From NCBI GenBank assembly GCA_037975125.1, contig CM075853.1:28696295-28760294 (forward strand): a stretch of DNA of 64,000 nt, in the 5' to 3' direction. The notes below the pieces were generated by a model, which was not told the DNA's origin, made no database searches, and saw only the letters and a program-made list of their open reading frames with translations. Positions within the stretch are counted from its first letter, which is position 1; the number at the start of each line of letters is the position of its first letter. This DNA comes from Latrodectus hesperus. Taxonomy: Eukaryota; Arthropoda; Arachnida; Araneae; Theridiidae. This document shows positions 40,122-52,045 of this stretch, one piece after another. The position numbers were made by a program, and so were the translations under genes.

Positions 40122-42340
40122 CAAGTAAGCAGCTGAAGTTCAATCATTTTGATACCACATTAAATAATACAAAATATTTTATTTAACACATTAGCATATA
40201 AACTTTTTTTACAAAATATAATTTATAGGACTGAGAGACCATATATAATTTTACATATTGCAATTTTTACAAAATTGCATTTATTGATTTTAGCATTTTT
40301 AGGATTATATTTTTTGGAATTCTTTTGCTAACTGAATTTCATGTTTTCGACAAGCACTCATAAAACATAGGATACACTGCATAAAAGATTTGAAAACTTC
40401 TTAATTAATTTCTTTAAAAATGGATCTTTAAATAATTTTGTAACATTAAAAATTGGGAATCATAACTTGTTTCCTTCACCAACAGAGGTTAAAATAAAAC
40501 TTCCAATACAGCTAATGATTTAATTTTATCAAATCCACTTTAATTCAAAGTCTGTGATAGAGTAGATAAATTTTCATCTATTTCATACAGAACCAGTTGC
40601 CCAATATAAATGATTTCTATTACCCCATTTTGTGGATATAAGCACTGTTACAGTTACAGGGAAGTTTTCAAAGATATTTTCTAAGATCTAAAGAATTCAT
40701 ATAAATTACTCCAAAAATGTATCGATTATATTACGAACTGAAGCGTTCTGGACACGTTAGAAGGAAAAATGTGTTATTACTTTAATAATTGTCTATCAAT
40801 CCAATGGCTCTATACAGACGATATGGTAACATTAAATCAATGGTTTTATCAATAAAATAGTAAACCATACTTGTTACTTAAATATAGCAACATTACTCAA
40901 TTAGAGCACCAAAATCTATAAAGAATTTCGCCTGTGAGTTCCGCAAATGATTCCACATTTACTCACCCAATATCTAATAAAAAATTTGTAATCACATTTC
41001 CAGAAATCATTTTTTTTACATTTCAGTATTTTTTATGATAGCAGATGAGTAACAAAAAAGGCTTATATTAAATGTGCATATTCAGATAATAAATCTCAAT
41101 TTCTTATGCATGATTTGATATTACAATAATAAGAGTAATAACTCGACCAAAAGAAAAAGGGAAACAAAAACGGTAAAGAAAGTGAATAAAAAAAGGAAAG
41201 GAAGAAATTTCCGGAAATAGAAACTCATTAAATTGATCGACATAAACGATAAAAATAACTCTTTCCTCTTAAGATTTTTTGAGGGTGTTTTTCAAGTCTT
41301 AATCAATCTACAGGTGCAATTAACCATTCATTTCGGTATGTAGATTTCTCCCTCTTTTCCATAATTTTTGGCAACAGTACCAAATTTTTTTCATGCTGTT
41401 TCTTCGCAAATTTTTCAGGCAGGTGTGAGATTACCTTCAGCTTTAACCTCTGATTATTATGGTAACTATTTAATAAGTGGACAATACCATGTTGTTTTCT
41501 TTAAACACAAAAATGTATGGTTAAAGGATAATAATTTTCATTTGTTACAGTAAACAAAAGTTCATATTAATTATATATAATAGAACAACAAAATTAATTA
41601 TTGTATAACGTAAAGGAAAGTTTTTGCTCATTTATAAATATTTTATAATAGAATAAGTTTTTTACAAAAAATGCTTTATTTTTATACATGCTAATTTTTT
41701 TACTTGATTTTTATTTAGCTTTGTAACGTTCTCAAAGGATATACATTTTGAAATTATTGATGAAAGGAAGTTTTAAACTAAATTTTCTGCTTATTATAAT
41801 TAAAGAATTTGTCATTTAACAGAACTTTAAAGAAGCATTAACCAATCACTAATTTTAATTTTATAAAACCATTCTCAGGGACTACCAATCATTAGCTTCC
41901 TCAGTTATAATTTTTTTAGTTAATAACTATCTGGATAAATAAATTATTTTGTTACAAAATAACACAGAATTACTGCAATTAAATAAATATATATGCTCGC
42001 TCTTAAATTTAATGATCACGTCCTATCTTAAACATCAAAAGCGAATAGCCAATGAAATAGTATCTCATTGCAATAGCAGATTTTTATGATTAAAAGTGGA
42101 AACATAGGTTATTGTGCTATTTTCTATTACTGTGATGGATAAAATGCACACTTTATCAAATTAACAAAAAGTTTATGGTAATTGATTCAAACAAAGCCAA
42201 TAAATGTGAAGGTAATTGATAACGAAAGTTCTTTGCTTTTCATGACAAGGCCAATAGTATTTCAGAAAGTGCTCAATTTATGAATTGTTTGCTATCTATA
42301 GTTGTTAGAGTCTACTGTGAACATTGAAATGTAAATTCAT
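40122..42340. other. AT-rich noncoding stretch
   Basis: No feature could be supported. Confidence 0.5.
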
Positions 42341-42675
42341 TTACAGACACATACAGGTGCAGGCATCCTCGGATGTACCTTATGGTTAACGGATTTGAAA
42401 CACTTGCCCATCACCAAGTACTTCGCCATTTTGAACCACGGTCAGGTGACGAGGTTACAGGTGAACTGGCACCCACCTCTCCACATCCACTCTTCACCAG
42501 TGTTAGGTCTTTGAACGTCAAACATCATCATGGACAAGTCCTCAACCCACTGAGCTCCAGCAACCCAAAGGGGAAAGGTGGTCACCCTCACAATCACTGC
42601 CTTCAACAAATGATGCTTCATTTTGCAGATCTTAACGGGAATTAGCGTAAAGCTACTGAGCCACTGAAGCTCCAT
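42341..42675 (-). mobile_element. Family B retroposon copy 2
   Basis: On the minus strand it begins ttcagtggctcagtagcttt and keeps the whole family body: ggcagtgattgtgagggtga, tgggttgaggacttg, cacctgaccgtggttcaaaa, and tacttggtgatgggcaag. It then ends ccgttaaccataaggtacat followed by ccgaggatgcctgcacctgtatgtg. The last ~70 bp aligns by eye with the 3' end of the LINE at 11.6 kb. Open frames on both strands through it are not genes. Confidence 0.8.
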
Positions 42676-42954
42676 ATAGAATACACAATCTATATCTCTT
42701 GTGCCGTTTCTAGGGCATTAATGGAAATTAAGGATCATTTCCATTTACCCTGTAGAAAGGTCCCTAACTCCATTCCTATATTTATATCTGAGGAAAATCC
42801 TTAGAGCATCTATGTTTATATTTAAAAAAGACCATGGAAACATCTAAAGCACCATATGCCATCAATGAAAAGGAATGATCATCAATAAAGTCGTTTGTAA
42901 CGGTATTTAAGGACTGATTGACATGTACATTTGAGTTAGTATTATGACAAATAG

Positions 42955-43294
42955 GATCTCGGTCGTTTGGTTGATTAGCGAGTCCTTCTCGTTATCGGAA
43001 AGGAGTGAGCTCGACTTAACCAAAGTCTGTCGAATCGCGACTTACCAAAGTCTGCCGCGTTCACTAAAAGTAGCTGAGGCACATTTAATAGGCCATGGTC
43101 GCAATATATTAAAAGGGAAATAATACCTTTGAGGGTGGCAGGTCAAATGTTGGGGTGGATCTTGCTTGCTACCTGTTTCTAAATTACGAACACTTCCATC
43201 CGGCCGCTTTCTCCCACTTGGTAGAGCCAACTCTGATCAGATTTAAGGAAATGTGCCTGTTTCAACACATTTCCTTGTATCTGTTGCAACAGCA
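42955..43294 (+). mobile_element. SINE family C copy 2, with internal duplication
   Basis: This shares with the 55.35-kb copy, in order: ctcgttatcgg(a)aagg(a/t)agtgag, gcttaacc, a tttaatagg...gtggtc block, gaaataatacct, a ggcaggtcaaatgtt block, taaattacgaa, ggtagagcc and a gttgcaacagca end. Compared with that copy it carries a local duplication near 43017-43060, where cttaccaaagtctg-type sequence occurs twice about 26 bp apart. The tRNA head is more degraded than in the 55-kb copy. No clear target-site duplication was found. Confidence 0.75.
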
Positions 43295-44924
43295 TTTCAA
43301 ATGAACAAAGTAACTCCGTGATTTACATTCAATGTGATGATAGTTAAGCAAAAGTTGTTAGAGGCATGATAATCTGACGCACTTACATGTTGTGACTCAG
43401 TAAACACAATATTTTCACTACTGAATTTATCCGATATAATAGTAATTGTAATTGATATTTCAGTTCCAGTTATACTTTATCACTTTTAAAAATGCTAAAT
43501 TATCAACCTACAAATATAAAGTGTTAATGTCTACGTAAAGAGTAAATAAAAATTTATAAAAACAATATAATATCATTTGCTTTCAAGAAGCGTACTTAAG
43601 CGATTTATTTTTAATTTGTGTATTTAAAAAATATCTATATAAAAAATGTGCTTTTTTGCATGATTTGAAATCAGTTGTTTGCAAGAAAGTTGTATAATAC
43701 GCTTACTCCAATTTCCAATCATTTTATAAAAAGTCACATACATGCAATCATGTCAAAATAATATACATAAATCGGATGTTGAAAAAAAAATTCTGGCAAA
43801 TTATTTAGGAAATATAAAGGGACAATAAAAGTTTTAACTCACATAAAAGGGATGTATTTTAATTTTTTGTAATAAGAAAATAAAAAATGCAATTAATAAT
43901 GGCTTGATTTTTATAATAATAATAGTTAAAATATACATGCATACAATGAGTGTAAAATTAAATCTTTCATTAATGAGCAATTTTAATTATTATTTAAAAC
44001 ATTATAAATAAAATTAAATATTAGTTTTAAATAACACTAAAAATAAATGAACAGCATTTTTTAATTAATTCATTTGTTAAACAAGTACTTAAGGTGGTTT
44101 TGCTTTAGACTTCATTTTAATTTGGAAGCGAAAGCTGAGTAAATTAAACGTTTAATTTTTTTTTCTTATTATTATTCTTTCCCAATTGTTTCTCCCAACT
44201 TAATTAAATTAACTTTTCAAATACAGTGTATACTATATATATATGTATAATCTCATGTAAACAAAGAAACTTAAAAAAGACAATTTAGTTTTTCATGGTA
44301 AATAAAAAGTACTCTTTAGTCTAATGTCAAACTTTCTTTTATGTTAAATTTAAATAAAACAAATATCAACAGAAAATACTTTAAATAAAAGATTACTTGA
44401 GAGACCAGCAGTATAAAACAATTACTTCTATATAGTACATTTAATTTCCCAGTTTGGTTGATCACATTTTCTTCAATTTTTTTATTTTTCCTTTTTTTTC
44501 CCTCCTTACATGTTAAAAATAATAATTCATTATTTTCGCGGATAGTTTCCGTATCCGATTGGTATGATTTACTATTTGAATATATTATTATTTTTCAGAA
44601 AATGTAACTGCTTGATTTTTAAAACATTATGTAATTAGAATACAACTGTTTGGTACCTGAACCAAAGATTCTTATATTGGCAAAACTTATTCAAAGAAAC
44701 TTTTTTGCAATAATCTTTATTTCAGGTGTGGTATCAAAATTCACATGTGAAGGTACTATTTCTGTCGATAACCATATACCACCTCCATCATCCTGTCTAT
44801 CACTTGACAATAATTGTTTTTGAAATGTTTTTCTTTGTTATAAGAGGGCAACTTTAAAATTTGGAAGTACAAGAAAGTTTTTAAAATTATATTTACGGAA
44901 TTTTAAGAATATCTAAACTTATCT
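43295..44924. other. AT-rich noncoding stretch
   Basis: No feature could be supported. Confidence 0.5.
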
Positions 44925-45395
44925 CCTTCTGAATAAATGCACTTTTGTACGTGCATTTTTATATGATTAAATTCCTTTAAGCTCTTTTATAAACATCCTC
45001 TTCTGGAATAAAACCAACGTCCGGGAAAATTCCTTAATTCGAATTTAAAAATAACCAAAAGTCATAAACTAGATCAGATGAATATGAAGGAGGTTGATTT
45101 TTATTAAAGAACCTCAAATATCAGTGTTGCTAAAATTGTGAAAATGCATATGTCTTGTTAGACCATGATCCAGCTTGATCAAGTCCTATTTTTCTGAAGA
45201 AAACACAGTATGCGTCATTTTTTATGACAAAATATCTTTTTATGATTGTCGACATAGGATTGTTTTCAAAAACGCATATTTTTCTTACTTGATATGTTGG
45301 AACGCCAAACAATGATATGTTTGTTTCATCACCAATTTCAATTTTAGAAAAATGTTGTAGTTACAATCTTTAATCAATTTAATGATTTCTTCATT
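44925..45395 (-). pseudogene. Decayed mariner-like transposase, catalytic core to C-terminus
   Basis: On the minus strand, KIEIGDETNISLFGVPTY contains the GDE motif with the first catalytic Asp of mariner transposases. VFENNPMSTIIKR and AYCVFFRKIGLDQA follow, matching the usual FE...P/K...FF...G segment. NQPPSYSSDLVYDFWLF then corresponds to the PPYSPDLAPxDFxLFP motif near the third catalytic Asp. The segment holding the second Asp (HDNAxxH) is missing between SQF at 45130 and NQPP at about 45108, so there is a deletion as well as several stops. The N-terminal DNA-binding half may extend towards 45.86 kb but is too decayed to confirm. The copy is clearly dead. Confidence 0.65.
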
Positions 45396-45882
45396 GATTC
45401 CATGTTGTCAAATCTCTTTTATGGTGTCAATTCAATTGTAGGTAATTGAAAGGCAAACAATCTTATTCTCATATGCATTTCTTTCGAAATTTCGTATGTG
45501 GCCGTGGTTCTAATTTTAAGTTTCCTTTTTTGTTATCGCTAAGTACTGCAATTATCAGTGATTAATTATTTCCAAATGACAAACACATCATCTAGGATCA
45601 TGACTGACAATGGTTTTGCAATGATTCTCCATTTTTAAGAGAATTACAACCTTGTGAAATTCTGTAAATCTTTTAAATATCGTCCTTGAGATGGGCCTTC
45701 ATTGTTAATTATGAATGTTGATAGCATTGTTCTTGATTTAATTTCACTTTAAATTTATGGAAAATTATAGTAAGATAACATACTAGAGTTAACCATACTT
45801 TTCTTCATTCTAAAATTTATTCTTCGCAAAACTGCTCGTAAATGGCTTATTAAAAGGCGTCTTCAGGATTGAACAGTTCATA

Positions 45883-46089
45883 TTAATTCATTACTAAAGC
45901 CAATGGTTGCTTTTTACACTTCTCATCTGTGAGTATCTTAGATATTTCAAAATAGCCATTTATTAAGCTATTATTTATAGCATTTATTAAGCTATCGAAG
46001 GCAATTTGTAATTGCCTTTGATAGCTTAATGTGTTCCACCAGCTGGTTGATGAATATTCATCACTCTTCTCTTCAATTTGACGACTCAT
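45883..46089 (-). other. Unassigned 68-codon frame spanning a hairpin
   Basis: This minus-strand frame starts MSRQIEEKSDEYSSTSWWNT and continues into a segment encoded by the long inverted repeat at 45986-46030 (QLQIAFDSLINAINNSLI). Its composition is less noise-like than its neighbours. It could be the remnant N-terminus of the adjacent mariner-like element, but I see no helix-turn-helix motif to prove it. Confidence 0.2.
45986..46030. repeat. Near-perfect 21-bp inverted repeat with 3-base loop
   Basis: The arms 45986-46006 and 46010-46030 are complementary at all but one position (g opposite t), separated by tgt. The core reads gctatcgaaggcaatt and aattgcctttgatagc. It could form a snap-back hairpin or cruciform. 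Confidence 0.85.
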
Positions 46090-46099
46090 GTGTTCGATT

Positions 46100-47034
46100 C
46101 CTACTTTGATCTACCCTGGAATCCCTTTTAAGTCATAAGTTCCAGTATAGCCTTTTATGAGTTAAAAATGTGTGACCAATAAAAAAACTAAATCGACATA
46201 ACCTATTGCGTATAATACAATAACTGTAAAAAGCACCTAAACTTCCTAAAAATATTTAAAAATTTAGCAGTACAAAAATGAGCTACAACAAAAATTCGAT
46301 ATAGATGTAGCACAAGACTTTTGATTGCATTATTTCTGTCATTAAATTTCTTAAATTCTTTTGAGTAACTCTCCAAAAATATATGTATTTTAACTTTTCG
46401 CATCAAGACTCACTGTGGCAAAATGGTAAATCACACTTTTCGGAGTGCCATTTCAATTCTAACCATTTTATCATCATTTCAATTCAAGCTATTATTGAAC
46501 AAAAATAACTTTAAGCTGCTTTTCTAATGTTTGCATCTATTTCTATCAAATAAATGATCTGAAGTTTTAAGAGATATCTTTCTTAAAACATGTGAATATA
46601 TGCCTTTTTCTATGAGAAACCTTCCCAAAAGGAGGAACATGGTAAATATTTAGCTATTTTGTGGTGACAAAGATTGATATGATTAAAGCACTATAAGCAC
46701 CGCCTACTTCAGTGCATAGCCAATGAAATATCGATGCGCATCGTCTGGGAGGAAAACGAAAAACATGTCAATCTTTGAACACATTCTTCTAGGAAATGAC
46801 AGGTAAAATTCGAGAATTTTTCAGCCAGCAAAAGATAATAACCAATAATCTTAGCATCAAAAAAACCTCTTGAAAGATTTCACTGTTTGTGAGCTATCCA
46901 TTTTCTATTGTTAACCTGCGAAGGAGTTCCGTATTCACATTTGGTACAGTCTAAGAATCCTCCTTGAATTCAAGAATCTGCTTGTACATTCATTAAATAT
47001 TAATTTATGAAAAATTGAAATTTTTGTAGAATAT
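46100..47034. other. Noncoding stretch with a weak tRNA-like patch
   Basis: No gene is supported. Around 46408-46460 the sequence tggcaaaatggtaaat ... atttcaattctaacc loosely resembles a tRNA A box and a damaged B box, possibly an old SINE head. Confidence 0.35.
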
Positions 47035-47042
47035 TCATTATT

Positions 47043-47072
47043 TCTTCTTCTTCTAAGAGTTGGGTTTGAATG
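47043..47072 (-). mobile_element. 30-bp LINE 3' terminus, extreme 5' truncation
   Basis: On the minus strand, cattcaaacccaactcttag plus (AAG)n matches the very 3' end of the LINE derivative that lies about 60 bp away and at 16.7 kb. It is flanked by tcattatt at 47035-47042 and 47073-47080. This looks like a separate target-primed insertion that stopped after roughly 30 nt. Confidence 0.6.
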
Positions 47073-47134
47073 TCATTATTCAGTTTATTTAAAATTATTT
47101 TTAATCTCTAATTATTCTTTAAAAATTATTTTTG

Positions 47135-47663
47135 TCTTCTTCTTCTTAAAATTGGGTTTGTATGTCATTGGGCACCTCTGCTTTTATCAGCATTTTGTAC
47201 AGTTAACTCCAAACCCAATGTTTCCTAGTTCCAGTTGCTCGGATCACCCACTTTATTAATGAAGTCCGATAACCCTTTAATGGAGTCTAAGTATAACTCT
47301 CTAGTATGGATGATGCCTAAAGAAGTTAATCTAGGGAGGGCAAGGGCCTCGCATTCATAAATGATATGCTTGGCCGTTTCCTCTTGCGTATGTGCATTTC
47401 CTGCAGATAGGATCTTGCTGAAACAGTCCCATTTTATGGAGGTGTTTTCTGAAATAGTTGTGCCCAGTTATGAAGCCTACGATTAAACGTATCTTCTGCC
47501 TAGAGCATCTTAGAATTTCAGAGGCAATCCTCGCTGGTGATCCACAGATGATTCTGGTCAGAGAGTCAGTCATGCTAGCGATAGCTTCCTGACTTTCATC
47601 AGAAGAATATGGTTTGGAGGTCACTTCTACCTCCTGTGAAGGATTCATTGCTGCCCCTTCACT
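47135..47663 (-). mobile_element. Internally deleted LINE derivative, copy 2
   Basis: On the minus strand it begins within the conserved gaaggggcagcaatgaatcc, whose frame reads MNPSQEVEVTSKPYSSDESQ, then AIASMTDSLTR. This joins directly to the pol C-terminal stretch IICGSPARIASEILRCS, KIRLIVGFITGHNYF, HKMGLFQQDPICRKC. A one-base insertion then breaks the frame, but the bases still encode the ETAxHIIxECEAL zinc segment. A (GAA)n tail closes it at 47135. It retains the ~120 bp missing from copy 1 (about 47433-47553) and lacks copy 1's leader, so it is 5'-truncated. No clear duplication was found. Confidence 0.75.
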
Positions 47664-48945
47664 AGAATATAATCATGATTTACTGCTGAATGAAATTTAC
47701 AACTTTTTTTGTTATTCTTAATCATTTTTTTAATTTTGAACTGTTATGGATTAATCGGGTATATATAGTATTCCTGTAACTCACTTTTACAAGAATCGCA
47801 ACAATCATATTTTTTACAATAATTTTTCAATACTTTATAATATTAAAATGCTGAAAATTTTAATTCAAATATCTTTGAAAAATATTTAACGCCACATAAC
47901 AGATGGCCAAAATCTGTTACATAACATCTTTTAATATCCAATGCTTTCTGTATTGCTTAAAATCATTTTATAAATATTACGTCACATGCCTACGTCACAA
48001 GAGAAAAAATTCTGAAAATTTCTTTTACGATAGATTTGAATGCAGTAAGGAAATATTTGTGTTTCTCATTGTTCATCGAACGCACAATCATCCACTCTGT
48101 AAATTATAGATTCGGTCCAGACACGGATTTCTCAAAAAATTCCTGATTTCAACATTTATTTAAAATTTCTTTAAATCTATCGAACACTTTGGTATATATA
48201 AGCGCATAAATGAAAAATTAATTACAAAATAATCGACACCTTAACTATTGAAAGTAACGTCTAATATTTCAGAGCAATAGTTAAAATGTTTCTTTATTTA
48301 ATTTTATTATCTATTCAGTTCATTTGTAACATTAATTTCCTTTGCCAATGAATCAAATAACAGCAAGTAAATACGTCATGAAACGTTCATCAAATATTTA
48401 TTTTCCAGCACAAACATCCTTATTCAGTTTCATACACCCTACAAAATTAAAACTGATGCTTAAATACAAATTACACAGGTCTAAGCACTTTGTCGATTGG
48501 AAAATTGAGCTACATTAGTGTTAAAAGGATGCTTCACAGAATTTCACTCCAGTATCGTCATTTGGTATGCAGAAGATGAAAACTAGTGGAAAATAGATTA
48601 GCGTTGTGTATCATAGGCGTTATTCAGTTAGTTCATTGTTCGTAACTTCTCCGCTTTATTGAAAATTTGCTTAGTCGTGAATTTAATTTAAAGTTGAAAC
48701 CTAAACAAAAGGTACATTTTTAAAACAGACATTATTTAAAAGTTGGACGTAAGCTTTCTCCTCTTGAATGCTTTTGAGAGTATTTCTCTAAATAAATCTC
48801 CATCAGTTGAAAATAGAAGAATATTTTTGATAATTGTGGCCAGGTTAAGTAAAAATTAAATCAGATTGTAATGGTTTTATTATATGTTATTAAAAGTATT
48901 TTTGCATGTTTTATAAAACTGTTTAAATCGTGTTATACTTTATAG
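47664..48945. other. AT-rich noncoding stretch
   Basis: No gene is supported. Two CRE-like half sites lie 6 bp apart (attacgtcac near 47977 and tacgtcac at 47991-47998). Confidence 0.45.
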
Positions 48946-48950
48946 AATCA

Positions 48951-49318
48951 CTGGGGCAGTAGTAGCCTAGTAGTAAGGGATTTCCTTCCAGAAGGTTGGG
49001 GTTTGATTCCCACTGCCGCCAAAGACCCACCGAGTACATACGATATACGTGCTCGTTAAATCTGTGGAATCGAAAGTCCTGTGGTCGATCGTTGAGCAGT
49101 TACCATGGATGTAATGGTCTGGAGAAAATTTTCTCCTCTCCAGATCAATATCGAAGCGAAATGGAGGGGATCCTGTGGTAGTGCCATCTATCGGAGAAAT
49201 TTAGAGCAAAGTCGTACTTTCACCTTGGTGCTCTGGTTGAACGAAAGACGACTTAATTCGCATAGTCGACGGCATAGCAAGCTATGCTTGTCCAAATGTC
49301 AAAAGTAACAACAAAAAG
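48951..49318 (+). mobile_element. SINE family A copy 5, full length, best-preserved head
   Basis: The head reads ggcagtagtagcctagtagt (A box) and ttggggtttgattcccact (B box), about 30 bp apart as in a tRNA, followed by gccgcc. The body has gatatacgtgctcgttaaat, ggaatcgaaagtcctgtggt, ggtctggagaaaattttctc, ggatcctgtggtagtgccat and gcaaagtcgtactttcacct. Next come a stretch shared with all copies, aacgaaagacg, the catagcaagctatgcttgtc stem region and an aacaacaaaaag tail. The internal open frames are not genes. The target-site duplication is not convincing (agaat only). Confidence 0.88.
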
Positions 49319-50351
49319 AATAATTAGATAGAGTAGTTTGCAGAGAATCTTTTCATAGAAAATTTCGAAAATAATAATTTCATTTGACGTATAATATTCT
49401 TTAAATTTTGGATTTTCATTTGGATGTCACCAGTCAAAATTCTTTGGATCACCAGAAGTTTATATTAAAAATATTGGACACAATCTATTGTAAATGACAA
49501 TTTAGTTGATATAAAAAACAAATTTTTTTAAAATAAAATATTAATCACTAAAATCATCAATTATGAAAAAAATTATACATTTTTCTGTTTGCGTTATTAA
49601 TAAGAACTGCAATTATTTTCAGGAATTGTTTTCGCCAAAGTGTAACGACATTGTTTTATTTAATCCGAAGTGAAGATATTCTTTAAACCAAAATTATTCC
49701 AATTAAAAAAATAATAAGCCCTTCGCGAACATAATAACTAATTATACTCTGCTTTTTGTAAGCGTTTTGCTTATATAACTGCTGATTTTTTATTCTGAAT
49801 AAAACAAAAAGTTAAGAATACAATTAATCAGTACATTCCAAGATTTTTATTGAAATTGAATTAATCGTAATGGTTACATTGAGTTCAAACACATATTTTT
49901 TCAAAGTTGTTTTACTTTATATTAATTAACAAATCGATGCATCGCGTAGAAAATCGAAAATCAAAATTTTTAGCTATGACATTTTATCTATAATATCAGA
50001 TTATTAAGTAAGACTGAAAGAAATTCTAAAATTATGAGGTTTTCATCACACATTTCAGGTAAAAAATTTAATATATTTTAGCAATATACTTCTTAATTTG
50101 TGTAATTCATTCAGTAAAACTGCATGAAAGCGAGATTGTTAAACCTTTACGGCCACCATTTTTCTTGATTTCAAATTTTTCTTAAGCAATGGTTTGTCAA
50201 ATAAATATTTTGCAAAAAGTGACGTCAAAATCAGCAATGATTTTAGTGAACTGAATTCAAAGCTGGAAAACTTTACTTGTAGCTACTCATTTGGCGTACT
50301 CTGTTTTTCAGTGCTTAATACATGTAATTATAATTCATAATTCGTTTGTTT
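49319..50351. other. AT-rich noncoding stretch
   Basis: No feature is supported apart from one tgacgtca at 50220-50227. Confidence 0.5.
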
Positions 50352-50360
50352 ACCGTAATA

Positions 50361-50629
50361 GTTGTTGTTGGTGTTTCTAATGACACATGGACTAGCCAAG
50401 CTCGCTATACCTTGGCTATGCGAATTTAAGTCAATTGGGAGCGTCTTTCGTTTTAATCAGAGCACCATGAAGGTGAAAGTACGACTTTGCTCTACACACA
50501 TGCCATAGGTACACATACAAAGACAGGATAGATAGAGAGAGAAAGTACATCCATGCCCCAACCGGGATTCGAACCCAGGACCTCCTTATCCGCAGTCAGG
50601 CACACTGACCACTAGACACGTTGGGTGGC
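50361..50629 (-). mobile_element. Chimeric SINE: family D head joined to family A tail
   Basis: Read on the minus strand, 50629-50496 matches the first half of family D. That half starts tgccacccaacgtgtctagt, has B box ctgggttcgaatcccgg, then tggatgtactttctctctct and gtacctatggcatgtgtg. From about 50495 the sequence switches to the 3' part of family A: tagagcaaagtcgtactttc, then gacttaaattcgcatagcc, ending caacaacaac. Accrtaat repeats at 50352-50359 and 50630-50637 (7 of 8 identical) bracket the whole, so the two halves probably inserted as one unit. At the junction, family D has ttgagaaagtcg and family A has ttagagcaaagtcg, which could have guided template switching. Confidence 0.75.
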
Positions 50630-51754
50630 ACCATAATTGTTCTAATTACATTTAAGAATAACAAATTATATTCTAACTAAGCATTGCTTGCAAATTTATT
50701 TATTTATTTTTTTTTTATTTATTTATCCTGAGAAACAGTTGAAATCAACTAGGAAAAAAAACGCCGACATTCGAGACATTCTATAAAAATCATTTCACCA
50801 GAAAAATATAAATAAATTATATTTCTCATTAAAGAAATATATGGTATATTTTCTTTTACATTTTTAAAAAAAGTAAATAAATTAAAGGTTTAAGGAAATA
50901 AAACATTATTATCTCTTAAATTTAAAGCCCTTTTCTGCTAAAATTAAGATTGCATGATCAATTAATGATTTTTCTTTTAATTCAGATAAACTTACTCAAA
51001 AATTTATTCATATTTAAACTTCTATAAATTTTTATACTTTTTAAATACAAAATTCCATTATCAAGAAATATTTTTAAAATAGGAAAATATAAATAAATGT
51101 AAAAAAAATTCTTATTTTTATCTCCATAGCAATTCGGTTAAAAAATACTCGAGTATTTTTGTTTTTAAGAGTTACTTTTATTGATTATGCAAGTTATTTT
51201 TTATTTAAAAAAATTCTTTTTCGGGATTCATTTAACTGTTTATTCATCAATAATCTCTAGTTCTCCTATGCATCTATTTCTTGAAATAATGATGGCTATT
51301 CTAAAAGAAAACTCTTGATTACTTTCTAAAGAGAAAACTTATCGAAAATTTTTCAAAACGATCTTTTAAAATGTCTTATGGTTTTTAAATTAAAAGGAAA
51401 AGGGAGACTCTTTTAACTTAGATGAGAAAACGCTTTTACATGTAGTTATTATTTAATACGATTTAAAGCTCTTCGAATATTCTTTCAGGAATATTAAGCA
51501 CTTTTCATTCATCAGTCACTATAATTAAAATCCGAAGACATGCTTTGAATTTCGGTTAAAAAATTACTCTATGTTTAATCAAGTCTTGTTGCAAATTCAG
51601 AATTCAAATTTTGTTATTTGACAACATAAATTGGATGGTATTAAAACGAGTACAAATTCAAATTTTAAAAAATTTTTGTATACTTATTTTAAAAAGAGAT
51701 GATCTAATGTACAAAAATTAAATGGTATTAAATATTATAATATTAAGCACCAAT

Positions 51755-52035
51755 TGCCACCCAACTTGTCTAGTGGTCAGCGTGTCTGACTGCGGATAGG
51801 GAGGTCCTGGGTTCAAATCTCGGTTCGGACATGGATGTGCTTTCTCTCTCTATCTATCCTGTCTTTGTCCTTTTCTTGTATGAATGTGGAGTGAATGGTT
51901 GCCTACCCTATAAACGGGTACCTACGGCATGAGTGTATTGAGAAAGTCGGACTCTACCCCAAAATATGGTTTAGTTGGAAAAGTGGAGCAGCGCACCCCA
52001 TATTGCCAGCCTGGCTGGCACACGATAACAACAAC
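51755..52035 (+). mobile_element. SINE family D, full length, Arg-tRNA-like head
   Basis: The head reads tgtctagtggtcagcgtgtc, tgactgcggatagg and a B box, ctgggttcaaatctcgg. The gcgtntctgactncggatnagg order resembles animal tRNA-Arg; that is recalled, not searched. The body includes ctttctctctctatctatcc and gggtacctacggcatgagtg. It ends in a small stem (ccagcctggctgg) and cacacgataacaacaacaag. A perfect 10-bp target-site duplication, aagcaccaat, lies at 51745-51754 and 52036-52045. Confidence 0.9.
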
Positions 52036-52045
52036 AAGCACCAAT

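Noticed and set aside
42373..42675. 90- and 77-codon frames on opposite strands
   Set aside because: Both lie wholly inside a family B retroposon.
46408..46460. tRNA gene or SINE head
   Set aside because: The A box is plausible but the B box is damaged and no body or tail follows.
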